Positions 17,071 through 25,763 of a DNA stretch of 64,000 nt are shown in pieces; position 1 is the stretch's first letter; each line of letters begins with the position of its first letter. The position numbers and the translations under genes are program-made. Source of the DNA: Lactococcus garvieae (GTDB lineage: Bacteria > Bacillota > Bacilli > Lactobacillales > Streptococcaceae); contig NZ_CP065691.1 of assembly GCF_016027715.1 (NCBI RefSeq), positions 777,954 to 841,953 on the forward strand, written 5' to 3'. A model generated the notes under the pieces. That model searched no databases. It saw only the letters and a list, made by a program, of their open reading frames with translations, and was not told the origin of the DNA.

Positions 17071-17702
17071 AACTCCAGTTTAATTAATTCTTGATCCACT
17101 TGTCTGAGTACTTCTTCCAAGTCTTTCTCATTATTTACGAAGTCTAGCACATCTCCGTTCACACGTATTTTAGGAGACATATCATAAGCATCATACCAGC
17201 TCGGGTATTCATGATGGACTTGCTGATAGTAGGTTTTTAACCCTGGTTGTTCATCAATTTGCTCAAAGCTCCGTCCACGTTGGGTAATCCGTGAGAGCAT
17301 TGTTTCAAAACTAACATCGATATAAACAAGTAAATCGGGGCGTTTTTTAGGCATTCCCTCAATTTCTTCCAACATATTATTGAGAAGATTTTGATAGATT
17401 TCTAATTCGGTTTTTGTTACATTTCCATTTTTATAATTAAGAGTCAGAAAAAGTTCATCTTCAAATATCGAACGATCAAGTATATTGTTTTCTTGAGTAT
17501 AAGCCATTTTTATTGATTCAAAACGCTTGTTTAAAAAATATATTTGTAATAAAAAAGCATACTTTTTAGGATCCTGATAGTACAAATCAAGCACTGGATT
17601 GTTGTCTACTGCTTCATAGTACACTTCTGTACCTAGATGCTCACCTAAGGCTTTAGCTAAGCTTGACTTTCCTGCACCTATTGTTCCCGCTAAAACGATC
17701 AA
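17064..17702 (-). CDS. Deoxynucleoside kinase (dAK/dGK family)
   Basis: 212 residues. P-loop GTIGAGKSS at 7-15, then 'YYEAVDNNPVLDLYYQDPKK' and the 'DRSIFEDELF' substrate motif (about 77-86) of the deoxyadenosine/deoxyguanosine kinase family. 'ITQRGRSFEQ' supplies the lid arginines. It phosphorylates salvaged deoxynucleosides in the cytosol. It lies 13 nt downstream of folC and is likely cotranscribed as the tail of the folate operon. The exact base preference cannot be read from sequence. Confidence 0.9.
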   Translation of the reverse strand: MIVLAGTIGAGKSSLAKALGEHLGTEVYYEAVDNNPVLDLYYQDPKKYAFLLQIYFLNKRFESIKMAYTQENNILDRSIFEDELFLTLNYKNGNVTKTELEIYQNLLNNMLEEIEGMPKKRPDLLVYIDVSFETMLSRITQRGRSFEQIDEQPGLKTYYQQVHHEYPSWYDAYDMSPKIRVNGDVLDFVNNEKDLEEVLRQVDQELIKLELK

Positions 17703-17715
17703 AATTCTTTTCCTC

Positions 17716-19023
17716 CTAAAGTCCCACTAGGACTTTTTTGTTTTTCTTTTCGAGTAGATATTCTCTGATTTGCGACATGAAATACAAAGAACCAGTCATG
17801 AGTAGTATTTCATCATCTTGCAATGTATCTGCTAACGCATCATATTTAGCTTTCCAATCTTGGACCAGTTCAACTTTATTTTCTTCAAGATAAGAATAAT
17901 CTTCGATTTTTAAAGACTTAGGATAATCAAAAGTTGTGAGTATAAGCTGAGAATTATCCACTGTTTGAAGCATTTTAATCATTTCTGTAATATCTTTTGT
18001 GACTATAGCTGAAAAAATGATTGTAATTTTTCGTCCTGAAAACTCTGTTTTGAGATTTTCCAAAAGACGTTTCATCGCATGAACATTATGCGCACCATCC
18101 AAGATAGTCAGTGGTTTCTGGCACATCATTTCCATGCGAGCAGGCCAGAAGGTTTGCCGTAAGCCTAGACGAATATTCTCTTCAGTGAGATCTAGTCCTC
18201 GTTTCTCTGCATAGATGAGTGAGAGTTTAACAGCTAGGGCTGCATTGTCCACTTGATGCACACCAAGTAAAGATTTTTCTAGATTTTTAAATTCAAAATT
18301 TGCATCCTTATAGTTAAAAGATTCATTTTCAAGTAATTGAACGTGATAATCTTCGCCGAATTTATAATGCTTGGCCTGTTTTTCCAAAGCCGTTTGACTG
18401 ATGACATCTAGTGCCGTATCCACAATTCGGCCACTCACTAGTGGTGTGTCTGGCTTGATAATGCCTGCCTTTTGCGCAGCTATTTCTTCCAAAGTAGAAC
18501 CCAAAATATCTATATGATCGAGACCAATGGTTGTTATAGCAGTGGCTTCCGGTTGAATCACATTTGTACTGTCAAGCAGGCCACCTAAGCCAACTTCAAT
18601 CAAAGCTACATCTACTTTTTCATCTGCAAAATAGCGCAAGGCAATGGCCGTTATAATTTCAAACTCCGTGATGCCTGCAAATCTTTCATCAGCATCAAGC
18701 TGGTCGACTAATGGTTTAGTGTGCTCCACATAGAAAATTAATTTTTCATCTGGAATGGGTAGTCCGTTAATCGACATTCGCTCACCAAATGATTCTATAA
18801 AGGGACTAGTAAATGTAGCAACCTTTAGATTCATCTGCCGTAAAATACTGCGTGTGAAAGCTACTGTCGAACCTTTACCGTTCGTTCCAGCAACGTGTAG
18901 CATTGATAACTCTCTTTCAGGGTTACCTAATCGACGGAGGAGTTCTTCTACACGAATAAGGCCGGGACGAATATTAAATTTGAGTCGTGAATGAATCCAT
19001 TCCAGTGCTTGGTCTATATCCAT
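17716..19023 (-). CDS. folC: Folylpolyglutamate synthase / dihydrofolate synthase
   Basis: 435 residues from ATG 19023, which has a GAAGGA box before it and begins 'MDIDQALEWIHSRLKF', the usual family start. An upstream in-frame extension overlaps the Nudix gene and is not credible. The Mur-ligase P-loop 'HVAGTNGKGSTVAF' lies near residue 45 and the central domain has 'TIGLDHIDILGSTLEEIAAQKAGI'. It adds glutamate to dihydropteroate and to reduced folates using ATP. It is the sixth gene in the ysxC-folB-folKE-folP-ylgG-folC run. Confidence 0.95.
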   Translation of the reverse strand: MDIDQALEWIHSRLKFNIRPGLIRVEELLRRLGNPERELSMLHVAGTNGKGSTVAFTRSILRQMNLKVATFTSPFIESFGERMSINGLPIPDEKLIFYVEHTKPLVDQLDADERFAGITEFEIITAIALRYFADEKVDVALIEVGLGGLLDSTNVIQPEATAITTIGLDHIDILGSTLEEIAAQKAGIIKPDTPLVSGRIVDTALDVISQTALEKQAKHYKFGEDYHVQLLENESFNYKDANFEFKNLEKSLLGVHQVDNAALAVKLSLIYAEKRGLDLTEENIRLGLRQTFWPARMEMMCQKPLTILDGAHNVHAMKRLLENLKTEFSGRKITIIFSAIVTKDITEMIKMLQTVDNSQLILTTFDYPKSLKIEDYSYLEENKVELVQDWKAKYDALADTLQDDEILLMTGSLYFMSQIREYLLEKKNKKVLVGL

Positions 19024-19024
19024 G

Positions 19025-19513
19025 TTACTTACTTTTTCCTTCTTTAAAATATTTTTTAAACTCCGCGGGTGTCTCTGCTTCAGAAAGCAAATAAACAGGC
19101 AATTCTGCCTGTTCAGCAAGACCTTCGATACGCTCAAAATGATAGCGGAAATCTATATGCTGGTGTGCTTTTTCATCTTTCACAGCATTATAAGGAATCT
19201 CAATGATATTGATATCGATTAAACGACCATTCGTTGCGGTTAATCCTGTTTCTTCATGGAACTCACGACAAGCTGCTTCTTTAGGGGTTTCTCCTTCTTC
19301 TACGTGACCTGCAGGCAATAAAAGTTCTTTTTGATAAGGGTGTTCAATAAAATAAAGCTTTTCATTATCAAAAACGACAGCCGATGCCGACAACTGTAAA
19401 TCTGGATTTTTCTTTCCCTTAAGATTTTCACTCTTTTTTAGAAGTTCTGTTATTTTTTCAATCTTCTTTGAATTTCCCAAAAGAGAAATTTCATTTATTA
19501 AATCATTATACAT
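19025..19513 (-). CDS. ylgG: Nudix hydrolase, dihydroneopterin triphosphate pyrophosphatase (YlgG type)
   Basis: 162 residues. The Nudix box reads [20 protein letters not shown] plus TGL, around residues 69-91, with all metal-binding glutamates present. In Lactococcus lactis the YlgG Nudix protein of the folate cluster removes pyrophosphate from dihydroneopterin triphosphate, the step between FolE and FolB. The same position between folP and folC here supports that role. The start codon overlaps the folP stop and the stop lies 1 nt from folC, so the genes are tightly coupled. Confidence 0.92.
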   Translation of the reverse strand: MYNDLINEISLLGNSKKIEKITELLKKSENLKGKKNPDLQLSASAVVFDNEKLYFIEHPYQKELLLPAGHVEEGETPKEAACREFHEETGLTATNGRLIDINIIEIPYNAVKDEKAHQHIDFRYHFERIEGLAEQAELPVYLLSEAETPAEFKKYFKEGKSK

Positions 19514-20586
19514 TAGTATTTTTGGTAAATTTTAAAATTTTCAATAAGATGGCGTGTCGCTTCCACATCATGTACGCGTAAAACACGTCCCCCATCCATC
19601 ATCATTTGTCCTTCGAGCATTAGTGTTGAAAATAAACGCTCATCAACTTCCATCTTGAACAGATTGGTCATGAAAGACTTCCGTGATATTGCGATCATTA
19701 CGGGTAAACCGAGAGTGGTCAAAAGTTCTGTGGTTTTGAGTCTTTGCAGTGAATCTATCCCGGTTGGGCCACCCGAAAAGCCCACTCCTGGGTCAACACA
19801 AATCTGTGCATCTGTGACCGTAAGTTCATTTAATTCTTTCTTTTTGTTAGCAAAATATGCTGGAAGCTCCTGATAAACATTATCCGCATAATGAAGACCA
19901 GCTCGACCGTTATTCATAGCTACCAAAGCGGGTTGATATTCACGCATAAGCATTAATTTCTCTGGTCGATCAAAGCCATCAATATCATTGATAATATCCG
20001 CACCTTCATCAAGCACACGCTGCATCACATAGGCCTCATCTGTGTCAACTGCAATGACCGCCTCGGGAAATGCCTTACGAATACTTCTTAAAGGCTGCGC
20101 CAAGCGTTGCCATTCTTCTTCAGGGGAGATATCCGCATAGCCTGGACGTGATGACTTGCCACCAAGTTCAATAACGTGTGCACCAGCTGCTAAATCCTGC
20201 TCAACACGACGTAAAATATAATCGATAGTAAGATTTTCTTCCGCACCATCATAAAAAGAATCTGGCGTGATATTGACAATAGCGTAAATAATAGGTTCTA
20301 ACGTCAAGTTAAAGGAAAAATTCTTCCCCGACCAAATAATTTCTTGCCGTTTAAAAATATCCTCTAAGACAGGCTTAGTTTGGGGAAAAGGCCAGATATT
20401 TATAAATTCTGAAAGCTCATAAATCGTAAAGAATGCCACTAGCTCTTTTTCTTCTAGCAGGACCTTTGCTCCCACACGGAACAAGATATTATGCAAGAGA
20501 GACATTTCTTGAGAACTAATGTCCGTAAATTTTACGGCTATGTGCTTTAAAGAAAAGGAAGCGGTATTGAGCTCAATGATTTTCAT
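19513..20586 (-). CDS. folP: Dihydropteroate synthase with N-terminal extension
   Basis: 357 residues against ~270 for a plain DHPS. The TIM-barrel enzyme begins near residue 100 with '[17 protein letters not shown]'. It continues with '[11 protein letters not shown]' (pABA/pterin loop 2), '[16 protein letters not shown]' and '[11 protein letters not shown]' near the end. The first ~100 residues are an extension of unknown function of the kind seen in lactococcal and streptococcal enzymes. The enzyme condenses dihydropterin pyrophosphate with p-aminobenzoate and is the sulfonamide target. It starts 1 nt after folKE. Confidence 0.94.
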   Translation of the reverse strand: MKIIELNTASFSLKHIAVKFTDISSQEMSLLHNILFRVGAKVLLEEKELVAFFTIYELSEFINIWPFPQTKPVLEDIFKRQEIIWSGKNFSFNLTLEPIIYAIVNITPDSFYDGAEENLTIDYILRRVEQDLAAGAHVIELGGKSSRPGYADISPEEEWQRLAQPLRSIRKAFPEAVIAVDTDEAYVMQRVLDEGADIINDIDGFDRPEKLMLMREYQPALVAMNNGRAGLHYADNVYQELPAYFANKKKELNELTVTDAQICVDPGVGFSGGPTGIDSLQRLKTTELLTTLGLPVMIAISRKSFMTNLFKMEVDERLFSTLMLEGQMMMDGGRVLRVHDVEATRHLIENFKIYQKY

Positions 20587-20587
20587 C

Positions 20588-21637
20588 TTAAGTTAAACTT
20601 TCTAGGAATTCCAGTCTCGTCTCTCTATTTTCTTCAAATTCTCCTAAGAAAAATGAAGTTTTAGTCTGAGAGTTACCTTTTTTCACACCACGCATCTCCA
20701 CACACATATGGCGTGCTTCAACAACGACAGCCACTCCTTTAGGCTGCAAAATATCATTCAAGATTTCAGCAATATCTCTTGTGATATTTTCTTGAACGGA
20801 TAGCTTATGTGATACATAGTTTACTAAACGTGGTATCTTGCTGAGCCCTATGATATTTCCATCTTTTGGGATATAAGCCACACTTGCTTTGCCAAAGAAA
20901 GGAAGCATATGGTGCTCACACATGGAGTAAAAAGGAATATCTTTAATTAAAATTGTTTGATCCTGCTCTGTTGTTTCAATCTTGAAGAGTTTGTATTCCT
21001 CGAACTTTGTCAATTTTTGTGAAGAAAGAATTTCTTCATACATTTTAGCTACACGTGCAGGTGTTTCCAAAAGCCCTTCACGTTCAGGATCTTCCCCTAC
21101 AGCAGCTAAAATATCACGTACAGCATCTTCGATACGTCCTCTAGCTGGTTTCTCCTCAGAAATCTCTGAAATTGTTTGTTCTGTGGTACTAAGCTTGCTG
21201 ATGGCTTGCTTTATTTGCTCTTTATATTCAAAGTTGGGCTCTAAAATTTCCATAAGAGGTACTAAAACAAACAGACGATTAAAGACCTCTTTATGAGGTA
21301 CGATGAGATCTTCTTCTAAAATCTTTTCATTCCCATAAAATAGGATATCAATATCAATAGTCCGTGGCCCCCAATGTATCTTGCGCACCCGATTTAACTT
21401 TGCTTCAATATCATGAATAACCTCAAGTAAAGTATGTGCATCCAGATTTGTTGAAATCTTCAAAGCCATATTTACAAAATCATCTTGTGGCACGCCACCC
21501 ACAGGTGATGTTTGATAAAATTTTGATTTTTTATCTATTAAAATGGCAGCGTTTTGCCCTAACAAGCTCACCGCGTCTTGCAAGTAAGCTTGCTTATCTC
21601 CAATATTGCTCCCTAAACTCAAATAAACAGTTTGCAT
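20588..21637 (-). CDS. folKE: Bifunctional HPPK / GTP cyclohydrolase I
   Basis: 349 residues with two enzymes in one chain. The N-terminal HPPK (about 1-150) has 'SLGSNIGDKQAYL', 'TSPVGGVPQDDFVNMALKI' and 'HWGPRTIDIDILFYG'. The C-terminal GTP cyclohydrolase I (about 165-349) has the zinc/active-site segment 'PFYSMCEHHMLPFFGKASVA' and 'SVQENITRDIAEIL'. The two catalyse the first step (GTP to dihydroneopterin triphosphate) and the pyrophosphorylation before FolP. The folKE fusion is characteristic of lactococci and a strong clue to the genus. Confidence 0.96.
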   Translation of the reverse strand: MQTVYLSLGSNIGDKQAYLQDAVSLLGQNAAILIDKKSKFYQTSPVGGVPQDDFVNMALKISTNLDAHTLLEVIHDIEAKLNRVRKIHWGPRTIDIDILFYGNEKILEEDLIVPHKEVFNRLFVLVPLMEILEPNFEYKEQIKQAISKLSTTEQTISEISEEKPARGRIEDAVRDILAAVGEDPEREGLLETPARVAKMYEEILSSQKLTKFEEYKLFKIETTEQDQTILIKDIPFYSMCEHHMLPFFGKASVAYIPKDGNIIGLSKIPRLVNYVSHKLSVQENITRDIAEILNDILQPKGVAVVVEARHMCVEMRGVKKGNSQTKTSFFLGEFEENRETRLEFLESLT

Positions 21638-21699
21638 AACCTTCCTGCTCCCCCCTTAGAAAGCCATAAATACTCTATATAAACTCAATGTTTGTTGCT

Positions 21700-22047
21700 T
21701 TAACCCATCATTTCGATTTCTACATTGTCAAAAATCCCCGCAATAGGGACTGCTAATTTGCGGATATGTACTTCTACAGTAGCAACTTTTTTATTTTCTT
21801 TGATTGCTTGAATAATATCAAAAGCTAGTTTTTCAATCAAATCTGCACGAGATTCTTCAATAATCGTAGCGATGCTTTCATAGAAGGCAACATAGCTTAA
21901 CGTCTCATCCAACTCATCCACACCAGAATAGGAGAAATTCGTTGTTACAATCAAATCAATCTCTAAGTTTTGTCCTAAAATCTTTTCTTCCGGTAAAACG
22001 CCGATATGTGAAAAGAACTTCATGTTATTAATTTTAATCTTATACAT
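21700..22047 (-). CDS. folB: Dihydroneopterin aldolase
   Basis: 115 residues from ATG 22047, giving '[20 protein letters not shown]', the canonical DHNA start. A longer frame running back into ysxC would add ~43 residues with no homology and is rejected. The family motifs 'GQNLEIDL', 'YVAFYESI' and 'LIEKLAFDI' are present. It cleaves dihydroneopterin to 6-hydroxymethyl-dihydropterin. The start overlaps the end of ysxC by 8 nt, implying translational coupling; folKE follows 62 nt downstream. Confidence 0.94.
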   Translation of the reverse strand: MYKIKINNMKFFSHIGVLPEEKILGQNLEIDLIVTTNFSYSGVDELDETLSYVAFYESIATIIEESRADLIEKLAFDIIQAIKENKKVATVEVHIRKLAVPIAGIFDNVEIEMMG

Positions 22048-22627
22048 ACTGTTCAATGGCTGCCCAGGCCTCATCAATCCCCGTTTTATCAAAGCTAGAG
22101 AAGATGACAAAATCATCCGTACTGTCAAACTGCAAGGCTTTTTTGATGATTGAAACATGTTTATTCCATTTTCCACGTGGAATCTTGTCTGCTTTAGTCG
22201 CCACTAAAATAACGGGAATATCATAAAATTTCAGGAAAGTATACATAAGCTTATCATCTTCCGATGGTTCATGGCGTAAGTCAACCAAAGCTACAACAGC
22301 TTTAAGATTTGGTGCTGTCGTTAAGTATTCTTCAATCATCTTGCCGAATTTTTCACGCTCTTTCTTTGAGACACGTGCATAGCCATAACCGGGCACATCA
22401 ACCAAATGTACCGTGTCATCCACATTATAAAAATTAAGAAGCTGTGTTTTACCTGGTGAACTTGAAGTACGGGCGAAATTCTTTCGGTTAAGTAAGGTAT
22501 TAATAAAGCTTGACTTTCCTACATTTGAACGTCCAGCAAGTGCAATTTCGGGCATATCTGTATCCGGATATTGTTTAGCAGAGGCTGCGGAAATTGTCAG
22601 TTGTAAATTATTAGGATTTATTTTCAT
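22040..22627 (-). CDS. ysxC: Ribosome biogenesis GTPase YsxC/EngB
   Basis: 195 residues, normal length. G1 '[15 protein letters not shown]' (about 32-46), G3 '[10 protein letters not shown]', G4 'VATKADK' and G5 near 'FSSFDKTG' are all intact. The protein is an essential GTPase in 50S subunit assembly. It lies between clpX (with a terminator in between) and folB, the same order as in L. lactis, so it heads the folate transcription unit. Confidence 0.96.
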   Translation of the reverse strand: MKINPNNLQLTISAASAKQYPDTDMPEIALAGRSNVGKSSFINTLLNRKNFARTSSSPGKTQLLNFYNVDDTVHLVDVPGYGYARVSKKEREKFGKMIEEYLTTAPNLKAVVALVDLRHEPSEDDKLMYTFLKFYDIPVILVATKADKIPRGKWNKHVSIIKKALQFDSTDDFVIFSSFDKTGIDEAWAAIEQYV

Positions 22628-22702
22628 TTTTCTCTCTTTCCTTGTTTGTCATCATACCTGTTGGTATAAACTCAAGGTTTATTTTTTTGAAATCATAACA
22701 AG

Positions 22703-22726
22703 AAAACCATGAGCACTCATGATTTT
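22703..22726 (-). terminator. Terminator after clpX
   Basis: An 11-bp stem (one wobble) with a 2-nt apical gap lies ~10 nt past clpX, followed by a U-rich tract. It separates clpX from the ysxC-fol unit. Confidence 0.65.
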
Positions 22727-22734
22727 CCATTTTT

Positions 22735-23973
22735 CTATTTTTCACGATAAATGATTTCAGCTTCTGCTTTATCACGTACAGCTGCTTCCGTAATAATCAC
22801 TTTTTCAATATTATCATGGCTTGGAATCTCAAACATGATATCCATCATCACTTCTTCAATGATTGAACGTAAACCACGAGCACCTGTTTTGCGTGCAATA
22901 GCTTTTTCAGCAATCGCGTGCAATGCCGCATCTTCAAATTCAAGGACCACATTATCATAGCTTAAAAGTTGCTTGTATTGCTTAATCAAAGCATTCTTTG
23001 GCTCGGTCAAAATGCTGATCAGATCAGACTCTGTCAAGCGTTCTAAAGCAGCAACTACTGGTAAGCGTCCAATAAATTCGGGAATTAAACCAAAGGTTTG
23101 GATATCTTCCGCAATAATTTCTTGCATGTAAGATTCACTCTCATCCAGTGCTTTATTATTTGTACCAAAACCGATAATTTTTTCACCAAGACGCTGTTTT
23201 ACGATTTCTTCGATACCATCAAAGGCTCCTCCCACAATAAAGAGAATATTTTTTGTATCTATTTGAATCATCTCTTGGTTAGGATGTTTGCGTCCACCTT
23301 GTGGAGGTACACTGGCAACTGTTCCTTCAATGATTTTCAAAAGTGCTTGTTGGACACCTTCACCAGAGACGTCACGGGTGATAGAAACATTTTCAGATTT
23401 TTTAGCAATTTTGTCAATTTCATCGATGTAAATAATACCACGCTCAGCGCGTTCGATATTGAAATCGCTAGCTTGAAGAAGTTTAAGCAAGATGTTTTCA
23501 ACATCTTCACCAACATAACCAGCTTCGGTAAGACTGGTCGCATCAGCTATGGCAAATGGAACATTCAGTGATTTTGCTAAAGTTTGAGCGAGAAAAGTTT
23601 TACCTGAACCTGTTGGACCAATTAACAAGATATTAGATTTTTGGAGTTCAACTTCTTCGTCGTCTTTTCCTCCAAAGTTAATACGTTTATAGTGATTGTA
23701 CACCGCGACAGCTAAAGCACGCTTTGCTCGTTCTTGCCCAATCACATAACCATTGAGATGATCGAGCATTTCTTTTGGTGTCATTACCGGCGCATCTTCG
23801 AGGTCATAAGACATTTCCTCACGCATCTCTTCTTCAATCAACTGGCTAGATAACGCAACACATTCATCACAAATATACACACCGACACCGGCGATAAGTT
23901 TTTTTACTTCTGGCTGGCTTTTGCCACAGAAAGAACAATATATATTTTCGTTTTCTTTTGTATCGTTAGACAT
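22735..23973 (-). CDS. clpX: ATP-dependent Clp protease ATP-binding subunit ClpX
   Basis: 412 residues. An N-terminal zinc-binding domain ('CSFCGKSQ', 'YICDECVAL') recruits adaptors. Walker A is '[14 protein letters not shown]' (about 118-131), Walker B '[13 protein letters not shown]', and the IGF loop 'KIIGFGTNN' (about 265) docks onto ClpP. The sensor 2 region contains 'TGARGLRSI'. ClpX unfolds substrates and feeds them to ClpP. It follows folA and the small ORF on the same strand. All motifs are intact. Confidence 0.97.
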   Translation of the reverse strand: MSNDTKENENIYCSFCGKSQPEVKKLIAGVGVYICDECVALSSQLIEEEMREEMSYDLEDAPVMTPKEMLDHLNGYVIGQERAKRALAVAVYNHYKRINFGGKDDEEVELQKSNILLIGPTGSGKTFLAQTLAKSLNVPFAIADATSLTEAGYVGEDVENILLKLLQASDFNIERAERGIIYIDEIDKIAKKSENVSITRDVSGEGVQQALLKIIEGTVASVPPQGGRKHPNQEMIQIDTKNILFIVGGAFDGIEEIVKQRLGEKIIGFGTNNKALDESESYMQEIIAEDIQTFGLIPEFIGRLPVVAALERLTESDLISILTEPKNALIKQYKQLLSYDNVVLEFEDAALHAIAEKAIARKTGARGLRSIIEEVMMDIMFEIPSHDNIEKVIITEAAVRDKAEAEIIYREK

Positions 23974-24003
23974 TTATATCTCTTTTTCTAAATTTGAGGC
24001 CTC

Positions 24004-24177
24004 TTATGAAAACAAGGTTCCAAAGAAGGCATGAATCGAATTTACTATGTTAGTAAAGGCATTAAGAAGAAATATAGTTCCTAAGCCCCACCGTTTTTTG
24101 CGGAAGCATTGCAATGCAAGTATTACACAGATTGCACACAAAACAGCCGTAAATAAGCCAAAAATTGATTTTGTCAA
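24004..24177 (-). CDS. Small membrane protein between folA and clpX
   Basis: 57 residues from a TTG start that overlaps the folA stop in the string TTGA. The sequence has one hydrophobic helix near the start ('FGLFTAVLCAICVILALQC'), a basic loop RKKRW and a second hydrophobic part ending 'NSIHAFFGTLFS'. It ends ~30 nt before clpX. A small ORF of similar size lies between the DHFR and clpX genes in streptococci, which supports this being real. No function is known to me. Confidence 0.65.
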   Translation of the reverse strand: MTKSIFGLFTAVLCAICVILALQCFRKKRWGLGTIFLLNAFTNIVNSIHAFFGTLFS

Positions 24178-24689
24178 GACTCTTGCTTCTCCTTCCGCTT
24201 GTATTCTTCAACTGTAAAATCATACGGATTTTTTTCGTCTTTTTCACGACGATTTTCTGATACTTTTTCATAGTTTGAAAAATCAAAGCTGTCTGGAAAA
24301 TAAGTATCGGCTGTAAATTCTCCATGTACAACAGTCTTATACAAGCCTGATATTTCATTTTCAAAAAGAAGAAACATCTCAGAACCACCGATAATATACA
24401 AGTCACGCGCTTGGGAGCTGTACCAATCCAGAACTTCTGCTACACTATGCATGATAAGTACTTTATCATTGTCCTCAGCTGGATAAGAATGATCACGTGT
24501 CAGGACAATAGTAACCCGACCTGGCAACACACGTTTGTTCATTCCCTCAAAGGTCTTACGGCCCATCAATATTGCTTGATGATATGTTGTGCTTTTAAAA
24601 TGTTCTAGTTCAGCGGGTAATCGCCAAGGTAAGTGGCCATCGATACCGATGGCTTTTTTCTCATCTTCTGCCCAGATTGCGTAAATCAC
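24174..24689 (-). CDS. folA: Dihydrofolate reductase
   Basis: 171 residues from a GTG start with an AGGAGGTG box 8 nt upstream. Family landmarks are 'GIDGHLPWRLPAELEHFKST' (residues ~16-35, with the catalytic acidic residue at the L-P-W-x-L-P-A-E-L segment), 'MGRKTFEGM', 'LPGRVTIVLTRD' and 'YIIGGSEMFLLF'. It reduces dihydrofolate to tetrahydrofolate with NADPH and is the trimethoprim target. It heads the folA-small ORF-clpX unit. Confidence 0.96.
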   Translation of the reverse strand: MIYAIWAEDEKKAIGIDGHLPWRLPAELEHFKSTTYHQAILMGRKTFEGMNKRVLPGRVTIVLTRDHSYPAEDNDKVLIMHSVAEVLDWYSSQARDLYIIGGSEMFLLFENEISGLYKTVVHGEFTADTYFPDSFDFSNYEKVSENRREKDEKNPYDFTVEEYKRKEKQES

Positions 24690-25080
24690 TTTATTTCACC
24701 TCCTGCTTTTCTTTAAACTTTGAAAAGCAAGTCATCCTTATAAAACAAAGATGTTCCTTTCTTTTTGATAAAAGAGCCTGCCCCCTTATGCCATAGAGAC
24801 ACTGATGTGAGACGGTAACTGCTCTCGAAATTACACTAACATTTTATACACTCGCTATCAAAAAATAGTATTTTCGACTGCTAGGCTCAGAATGTTTCCA
24901 TAGTTGCTTTTCCAGCTTTTGCGATGTAATTTCCTCTATTATTATATCAAAAAACCTGTTTTTTTACTTTAATTTTTCTTTTACAGAAAAAAATGTAAAA
25001 AATTTGCATTATTTTCTTTACTTTTCCTTAAAGTTGTGTTAAGATATTCCTATCAATTAATTTGTTTCAATCAACCCTGT
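24690..25080 (-). promoter_or_regulatory. Long leader of folA with extended -10 promoter
   Basis: The gap upstream of folA has no gene. On the minus strand an extended -10 (TGATATAAT, about 24941-24949) predicts a ~245-nt 5' leader. Within it GAGCCT (24883-24888) can pair with AGGCTC (24774-24779), which is followed by TTTTATC, and a GAGA...TCTC hairpin lies between. This hints at an attenuator, but I recognise no known riboswitch class. Confidence 0.35.
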
Positions 25081-25105
25081 TATGATTAAAGCAAATTAGT
25101 CCCCC

Positions 25106-25156
25106 AACTAGGCTGCTCGCTGAGACCGTACTCCGAGCTACCTAGTTTTTATTTTT
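25106..25156 (+). terminator. Terminator-like stem-loop in front of trmL
   Basis: AACTAGG and CCTAGTT pair, with an inner GCTCG/CGAGC helix, followed by TTTTTATTTTT. An extended -10 (TGTTATGAT) at 25078-25086 would start a transcript of only ~60 nt ending here. It is either a small RNA or an attenuator for trmL. Confidence 0.55.
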
Positions 25157-25198
25157 GTAAAAATATAAACCCCTTACACATCCTGAATGGAGAATACT

Positions 25199-25702
25199 AT
25201 GAATCATATCGCCCTTTTTGAACCCCGCATTCACTTTAATACAGGAAACATCGCACGGACCTGTGCTGCTACCAATACTACTCTACACTTGATTGAACCT
25301 TTTGGTTTTGAAATTACAGATAAAAATTTGAAAAGAGCAGGTTTGGACTATTGGGATAAGGTAAATATCGTTTATCACAAGAATCTTGATGATTTTGTCA
25401 ATCATGTCGATGGTAAACTTTTTCTCGTCAGTAAATTCGCTGATCATGTTTATTCTGATATTGATTATACCGAAACTACTGAGGATTACTACTTCCTATT
25501 TGGGCGTGAAGACACTGGTTTGCCTGAAGAATTTATGCGTGAAAATGCTGAGAAGTGTATCCGTATTCCGATGAATGACGAGCATGTCCGTAGTCTAAAT
25601 CTTTCTAATACTGCTTGTATGATTGTCTATGAGGCACTTCGTCAACAAAACTTTTCTGGCTTGGAACTAAGCCATACTTATGAAAAGGATAAATTAAAAT
25701 AA
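25199..25702 (+). CDS. trmL: tRNA (cytidine/uridine-2'-O-)-methyltransferase TrmL
   Basis: 167 residues from ATG 25199, which has a GGAG box 6 nt upstream; the ATG 12 nt earlier overlaps that box and is rejected. SPOUT-fold motifs are visible: '[20 protein letters not shown]' near the start, '[12 protein letters not shown]' (about 105-116) and '[19 protein letters not shown]' near the end, which form the trefoil-knot SAM site. The enzyme methylates the wobble nucleotide of tRNA-Leu isoacceptors. Monocistronic, convergent with pbuX. Confidence 0.93.
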   Translation: MNHIALFEPRIHFNTGNIARTCAATNTTLHLIEPFGFEITDKNLKRAGLDYWDKVNIVYHKNLDDFVNHVDGKLFLVSKFADHVYSDIDYTETTEDYYFLFGREDTGLPEEFMRENAEKCIRIPMNDEHVRSLNLSNTACMIVYEALRQQNFSGLELSHTYEKDKLK

Positions 25703-25723
25703 ACATTTGCATCTTCTGCACGA

Positions 25724-25759
25724 TAAAAGCCACTCAAAATATCACTGAGTGGCTTTTTA
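25724..25759. terminator. Bidirectional terminator between trmL and pbuX
   Basis: A 12-bp stem AAAAGCCACTCA/TGAGTGGCTTTT with a 9-nt loop, A-rich on the left and T-rich on the right. Confidence 0.85.
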
Positions 25760-25763
25760 TTTA

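Noticed and set aside
17716-19137. 473-residue version of FolC
   Set aside because: The extension overlaps the Nudix gene in another frame and has no homology; ATG 19023 has a ribosome site.
21700-22176. 158-residue version of FolB starting inside ysxC
   Set aside because: The extra N-terminal residues are an out-of-frame reading of ysxC; the normal DHNA start is at 22047.
24062-24406. 114-residue minus-strand ORF overlapping folA
   Set aside because: It is an alternate-frame shadow of folA with poor composition; the real small gene here is the 57-residue ORF at 24004-24177.
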